DNA from: an uncultured Clostridia bacterium
GTDB taxonomy: Bacteria; Bacillota; Clostridia; Christensenellales; Borkfalkiaceae
Reading direction: 5' to 3'
Length of the DNA: 64,000 bases
NCBI GenBank assembly: GCA_945638575.1
Contig: CALZDP010000001.1
Coordinates: 62,001-126,000, forward strand
Shown here one piece after another: positions 61,201 through 64,000 of the stretch; the stretch's first letter is position 1; each line of letters opens with the position of its first letter. The position numbers were made by a program, and so were the translations under genes. Below the pieces are notes generated by a model. That model was not told the origin of the DNA. It did not search any database and saw only the letters and a list, made by a program, of their open reading frames with translations.

Positions 61201-64000
61201 AAGTACAATAACCGAACGCGCTTACGCCAAGATAAGTAAGGTTTTCGGGAAGGGTTACTTCGACAAATTCAGAATTGGTTATTCCGTAGAAAGCATTGTC
61301 TTTAATTGTCAATGCGTTATCGGAAGCCTTACCCAAGAAATTAATTTGCTTAATATTGGTACAAGATCTGAAAGCGTTTTCGCCGATATAAGTTACATAT
61401 GCGGGAATGGTTATAACTTCGATATTCTTGTTACCGTAATAGGTGTAAGGTGCGGTTGACGTCGCGGAATTTTCAAACCTTGTGGTAAACGCGAAGTCGT
61501 CAATCTTAGTGATACCGTTAGGTATACTGTAGTTACCGCTTCTGCCGACGGGATACCAAACCAAAGTTTGGGTGCCGTCTTCTTCGGCGGAAATAACTAC
61601 ACCGTCTAAAGACCGGTACTTACCGCTGTCGCTTGTGAACCAAACGGAAGACAAATTACTGCAAGACCTAAACATATTTCTGTTAAGGGTTTGCATACGG
61701 GTCGGTAAAGTTACTTCAAGTAAGTTAGAGCAAAGGTAGAATGCGGAATCTTCGACTTCGACGTCTTTTACTTCTTCGTCTTCTGCGGGTTCGGCAAAAA
61801 TAACATTTGTTAAGTTACTGTTGGAAGCAAAAGCCTTTTCTTCGATATAGGTTACGGAAGCAGGAATCGTAATACTGCTCATCTTTGCGCTTTTAAAAGC
61901 ATTACCGCGGATTTCCTGTACGCCGTCGAGAATTGCATAGTCGCCTTTCTTTTCGGTAGGATATGCGTAAAGTTCCTTAGTGGTATCGTCAACATAACGA
62001 TACAAAACGCCGTCATCGGAGAAATATCTGCCCTTGGAAGGAGATTCGACTTCGGTTTCATAAACATTGAGCGCTTGCAAATAATTTGTGCTTTCAAAAG
62101 ATGAACCGGTTGCTGTAAGACCGTCGACGCTGATAAACATATCGTTTACGGTGTCGGGGATATTCAATACCAAGAGTTTAGAGCACGAAGAGAACGCTTC
62201 AGGTTTAATACTGAGAACGGGAAGTCCTTTATACGTAGCGGGAATGGTTACTTCGCTTACAAGGTTGATGTAATCGCCCTTTTTCACAGCATAACCGGTA
62301 CCGTCGTTTAAAAGTTCGAACTTCAAAACTTCTACGTAAGTGGCTTCTAAAGTAACGTCGTCAATACGGTCAAAGGACAATAATGATTTACCGTTTTGAT
62401 CGGTGTATTTAATGGAGCCTAAATACCATCCGCCGAATACGTAACCGTTAGGTTCGCTTTCGGGAGGCATCGGTAAAGTGAAGGGTTGTTCGTAATATAC
62501 TGTTGCGGTGTCGGTCAAGGTTTGATCGCCGTCCTGCCACTTCATGGTAACTTTGATGGGCTTAGGAGTCCAACTTGCATACATAGTTACGTCGGAAGAA
62601 TAATCGAACTGTCCGTCAGCGTATTTTTTACCGTTGGTTTCCGCACCGCCGATGGTGTTGTACCAACCTTCAAATTCGTAACCGCCTTTAGCGCTTTCGG
62701 GAAGAACTAAGTAGTCGCCTTTCGCTACGTACTCGGTTGATACGACGGTACCGCCGTTAGATTCGAAATATAAGGAGTAAATGCTTACGTCGATGGTAAC
62801 CGAACCGGTTATGCCTTCACCAAACGCCGATACCCTAATGGTGTATTCACCGCTTGACGTGATGTTTAAAGCATAACTGTGTACATCACTATCAAGGCTT
62901 GCGGTTTCGCCGGGATTAACTTCGACACGGTAACCGACTGCACCGAATACGTTGCCCCAAGTTACTACGCCGTTGGCATAGGAAACGATATCCTCGGTAA
63001 GTTTGGAAGTAACCGCGGAGGGATCGGAATACAGCGACATCGAAGTGCCGACTATTGCCTGAACGGATACCGTTCTGTCGGAATCGGTGAAATAGGATTG
63101 CTGTAAAACCAAAGAATTGGTATTCGTCTTATAAACGTTTGCGCCGATTTTGACGTTGTAGGTTGCGCCTTCAACGGCGTCCCAAGTTAATGTGTTATTG
63201 TTTAAAGTAATATTCTTCGGCGACGCCAAAGTAACTTTTTGATAGGTTAATTCGGTCGCTTCGGGTGAATAATAGTTATCTGCAACAGGTTTTACGGTAA
63301 AGGTCATTGCGCCTACGCCGTATTCCTTAAGAGACATTTCATTGGTCTTTACGGGAACGGAAGTTGGTTCGCCTTCGCCTACTTTAACGGTTACAAGATA
63401 ATACTGTGCGTTTTTAACTTCGTTCCAAGTAAGTTTGCCGTCATCGGTTGCTTTTAAGCCGGTAACTTGATCCAAACCCTGCTCGAATACGTATTCCGCG
63501 GAAACGGAAGAAAGATATCCGTCTGCTTTTGCGGTTACGGTAAATTTGATACCGCCTTTTTGCATATCGCAGTTGGCAAAGTCGTAAACAGTGGAACTTC
63601 CGATCGAAAGAGCGTCGTGTTTGTGGTTTTTGTTACCGCATTCGATTTTGAGTACGTATTCTTCCGCATTGGGAACGGCTTTAAAACTTAAAACGGTTCC
63701 GTTGTATACATCGAATAGCGATACCTTCGCCAAGGCTTTATTTTTAAGGTATGCGTTACCGCTTTTGCCTCTGTAAGATACCCTGACATTGTACTCGCCT
63801 GCTTTTTGCGCGGAAAAATCAAAGTCGTATTCAAAACTTTGAGTTTGAGTGGAAGCAAGAAGTTTGTCATTCGCGCCGTAAACGTATACGTTGTATGTAC
63901 CTGTACCTTCGTTCGTCCAAGTAATCTTATTGCCGTAAACGGATACAACGGGAACGTCGCTGTCCCAAACGCCGTAAAGTACGGTGTTTTGGTAAAGTGT
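55268..64000 (-). CDS. Giant BspA-like leucine-rich repeat surface protein, N-terminus beyond the window
   Basis: At least 2910 residues. The ORF track stops at a TTG at 63733, but the same frame stays open to base 64000 and reads TLYQNTVLYGVWDSDVPVVSVYGNKITWTNEGTGTYNVYVYG, the end of an InlB repeat followed by a beta domain. So the track start is an artefact and the true start and signal peptide lie outside. In order: FN3-like beta domains; two InlB-like modules (YFESNGGTVVSTEYV...YEFEGWYNTIGG); then about 2300 residues of LRR_5 units such as AFANCINLTEVVLPDTEG. The last 650 residues contain very similar units (NYAFSGSGLES, GTYMFQNC). The C-terminus ends in WDYVEA with no anchor or membrane segment. 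Confidence 0.9.
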   Translation of the reverse strand, partial: TLYQNTVLYGVWDSDVPVVSVYGNKITWTNEGTGTYNVYVYGANDKLLASTQTQSFEYDFDFSAQKAGEYNVRVSYRGKSGNAYLKNKALAKVSLFDVYNGTVLSFKAVPNAEEYVLKIECGNKNHKHDALSIGSSTVYDFANCDMQKGGIKFTVTAKADGYLSSVSAEYVFEQGLDQVTGLKATDDGKLTWNEVKNAQYYLVTVKVGEGEPTSVPVKTNEMSLKEYGVGAMTFTVKPVADNYYSPEATELTYQKVTLASPKNITLNNNTLTWDAVEGATYNVKIGANVYKTNTNSLVLQQSYFTDSDRTVSVQAIVGTSMSLYSDPSAVTSKLTEDIVSYANGVVTWGNVFGAVGYRVEVNPGETASLDSDVHSYALNITSSGEYTIRVSAFGEGITGSVTIDVSIYSLYFESNGGTVVSTEYVAKGDYLVLPESAKGGYEFEGWYNTIGGAETNGKKYADGQFDYSSDVTMYASWTPKPIKVTMKWQDGDQTLTDTATVYYEQPFTLPMPPESEPNGYVFGGWYLGSIKYTDQNGKSLLSFDRIDDVTLEATYVEVLKFELLNDGTGYAVKKGDYINLVSEVTIPATYKGLPVLSIKPEAFSSCSKLLVLNIPDTVNDMFISVDGLTATGSSFESTNYLQALNVYETEVESPSKGRYFSDDGVLYRYVDDTTKELYAYPTEKKGDYAILDGVQEIRGNAFKSAKMSSITIPASVTYIEEKAFASNSNLTNVIFAEPAEDEEVKDVEVEDSAFYLCSNLLEVTLPTRMQTLNRNMFRSCSNLSSVWFTSDSGKYRSLDGVVISAEEDGTQTLVWYPVGRSGNYSIPNGITKIDDFAFTTRFENSATSTAPYTYYGNKNIEVITIPAYVTYIGENAFRSCTNIKQINFLGKASDNALTIKDNAFYGITNSEFVEVTLPENLTYLGVSAFGYCTYLVTVNLNSVNCADFQTGAFGYNTAGIVSNFTYYVTTLNIGKNTGAIEISGVFGIKLAEVEVDPDNPNYAVLDNVVYDKAIVSVLFYPAEKQGAYTTPETVTNIGANVFRDRNGLTGVTIGKNVKTIGDNAFVGCKSLKYVEFEAGGTEDLVLGEAVFKNCSILTEIALPERTVEVGSELFASCFDLVTVYLPSTLVTVKYGYDSTLKMDIFNMFPATSSADISEIVVAEANPKYASYNGLLYEKNEDGALATLVYCPSGKTGTIDAPKTVTYIAPKAFAYSHATKLMFSEGIEEGATLVFGQSVFYNSELTEIELPKGLTEIADKMFYWNEELVKVTVPDTVTRIGKEAFYYCKALESVVIPDSVTVIDEKAFYTCSSLTSVTIPNSVETIGKMAFSSCSKLTSLTFKEGSEKDAEGNYIHPLTIANADISSGSSEGSWYYGVFYNTKIEELRFPERTKEIGSYLMGYYSGGSGGSATNNNTLKSVSIPSTIDTIGKGAFYYCKALETVEFVGDGVSTLKDGKKISSYDNGAALDNTFYGCTALREVKNLPESSTEEGYSLYYTFSMGYSGVKTNLTTLEIPASVKSVEYAFNNNSGLETLTFRKGSKLEIVKSSFDGCKILDNLALPEGLKTIGYNAFKGLLSLQSITIPATVQTIGYQAFANCTSLATINFATYAEGENKGMCSIESIGYQAFSYTAISEFAFPVSVKNSIALNLDGSTTSKGRLFKGCKNLTAVTLSKSVTDIEYVLEDCASIDNIIIADDNDSFTTKEGQPYIYNKTGEEILLLYGAAPKGHVVIPEDTTAIAAYVYKAHVGITEVTIPYTVGRIGSGAFDSCLGLTKVNFQNTPDKPSALQTIGESAFANCINLTEVVLPDTEGFDTISKYMFMRSGFTSIKIPASVKTISDYAFAGCYDLTKVEFAEDGKLTLIDGYSFQHTALEELTIPHSVVTIDAYAFQYVPTLTKVTFAKDANGNSSLASIYGSTFGGAEAGANQLIESVVIPKSVTNLYASSFSNMKNLKTVTFEEGSKLTKMTSAFAGSAITSITIPANVVTIDKDAFKDCADLTTVTIEEGSKLTTINANAFLNCKNLTSINLEAATKLTKINANAFQHCSSLTSIKIPQPVTNVEKLAFGDCTSLEKIEFLGTSLKTLGVQVFQSCTSLTSVNLPTGALTTIPNYAFYDCSSLVSIDIPDSVTTINQYVFSGCTALENVNFGAGSKLNKFGTYVFSNYNGSTSISNPMPAVDAATSLKTIAIPDLVVALGNYMFQNCSALEEVTFGENSKLNFLGTNTFLNSGLIRIEVPKGVTKLGTSATACKIGSSVNVFRECDRLESVTFKGKLTAIGGYAFFSCDSLYMDIPETVTLLGVNAFAYSPATSYTIPKGLTAANIGNAPFGYCQNLTSITVADGNTSVMVDETSGALVSMTGEVICYPAGLKGDNGVVTIPDNMGITIRAYAFMGCSDIKVVLPSDMTGLPNYAFALSCVTEVTLPEGLTAIGNYAFQNCRSLETITLPETLTYIGNNAFSGSGLKSITIPGSVKQFTTSATAKYTLSASTPIFQDCTSLKEVTFGEGFTSIGAKTFKGCTSLTTVNFPSTLTDIGNYAFSGSGLESMVIPNSVTAFGTYMFQNCLNLVSVTLPDGITEIPNYTFDGATALETVVIPQGVTAIGTGTSSTYVFRNTTSLKDVVLPEGVTSITNYAFQNSGIQSITLPSTLTTIGTYVFQNAINLKSVTFPEALTSIGNYAFSGSGLESVTVPASVTTLGTYVFKGCESLASVTIEEGVTKLSNYTFAGCTALESVVIPDSVTTLGTYMFDGCSSLKNVTLSNNLTVLPMYIFQNCTSLESFVVPEGVTELSTAVFRGCTALTKVVLPESLTNIGNNAFNDCTSLSEITIPENVTKVNFNAFNNCTSIKKIIFRQPPENVGNGAFDGWTKDQTICFCFYGTVSKGWALNTSKIDGVWFYNCDANIIWDYVEA

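Noticed and set aside
63688-63948. 86-residue minus-strand ORF near the right edge
   Set aside because: Overlaps the continuing frame of the giant LRR protein, which has clear InlB and beta-domain content.
1-64000. tRNA, rRNA, prophage or insertion sequence
   Set aside because: I saw no cloverleaf, rRNA stretch, integrase or transposase; a weak tRNA could be missed without a covariance search.

Overview
The window looks like part of a chromosome from a low-to-moderate GC, anaerobic, Gram-positive-type bacterium of the Bacillota (Clostridia), probably gut-associated. Support comes from the sequence: AGGAGG-type ribosome binding sites, TTGACA/TATAAT promoters, lipobox signal peptides but no outer-membrane proteins, group B and group C [FeFe] hydrogenases, AdhE with Rex, BspA-type leucine-rich repeat surface proteins and REP-like intergenic hairpins typical of gut Firmicutes. 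A Christensenellales-like placement is a guess. Nearly every gene is on the minus strand.

Layout. (1) 1-7.7 kb is housekeeping: the start of a probable galT, a bacterial PH-domain membrane protein, yhbY, obg, nth, a DUF3343 Se/S-carrier-like protein divergent from a cysteine-desulfurase-family enzyme, two unknown small proteins, an S41 protease and a PucR/CdaR-type regulator with a perfect 27-bp palindrome in its leader. (2) 7.9-9.6 kb is a decayed RHS/YD-repeat gene, with a strong promoter, a small ORF and at least one visible frameshift. (3) 9.85-18.8 kb is a redox/fermentation cluster: rex, adhE, a small-molecule kinase, two tandem thioredoxin-like [2Fe-2S] proteins, a group C (phosphatase-linked, putatively H2-sensing) [FeFe]-hydrogenase with a PAS domain, a SpoIIE-type phosphatase and a group B [FeFe] hydrogenase. 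(4) 19.1-21.3 kb holds a tyrosine phosphatase and an SGNH-hydrolase lipoprotein sharing a bidirectional terminator. (5) 21.4-37.9 kb is a peptide-use locus: a 2454-aa cell-surface subtilisin with LRRs, an InlB/GLUG-like lipoprotein, an 862-aa OppA-like binding protein, OppB, OppC, OppD, OppF and a small membrane protein. (6) 38.2-43.2 kb is a monocistronic 1658-aa beta-rich lipoprotein with its own promoter and terminator, preceded by a 21-bp tandem-repeat tract. (7) 43.6-54.8 kb is a MoxR/DUF58/VWA/VWA operon, opened by a membrane protein with a divergent InlB repeat, closed by a 978-aa LRR lipoprotein, and driven by a consensus promoter. (8) 54.6-55.3 kb is a non-coding spacer with REP-like hairpins. 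(9) 55.3 kb to the window edge is one giant LRR protein (at least 2910 residues seen) that is open at the right edge.

How the parts fit together (inference): Rex senses NADH/NAD+ and would control AdhE and possibly the hydrogenase genes behind it. The group C hydrogenase plus SpoIIE phosphatase look like an H2- or redox-sensing relay for the group B enzyme. The surface subtilisin would release peptides taken up by the adjacent Opp system. The LRR/InlB proteins would mediate surface adhesion or substrate binding. About half the window encodes exported or surface proteins.
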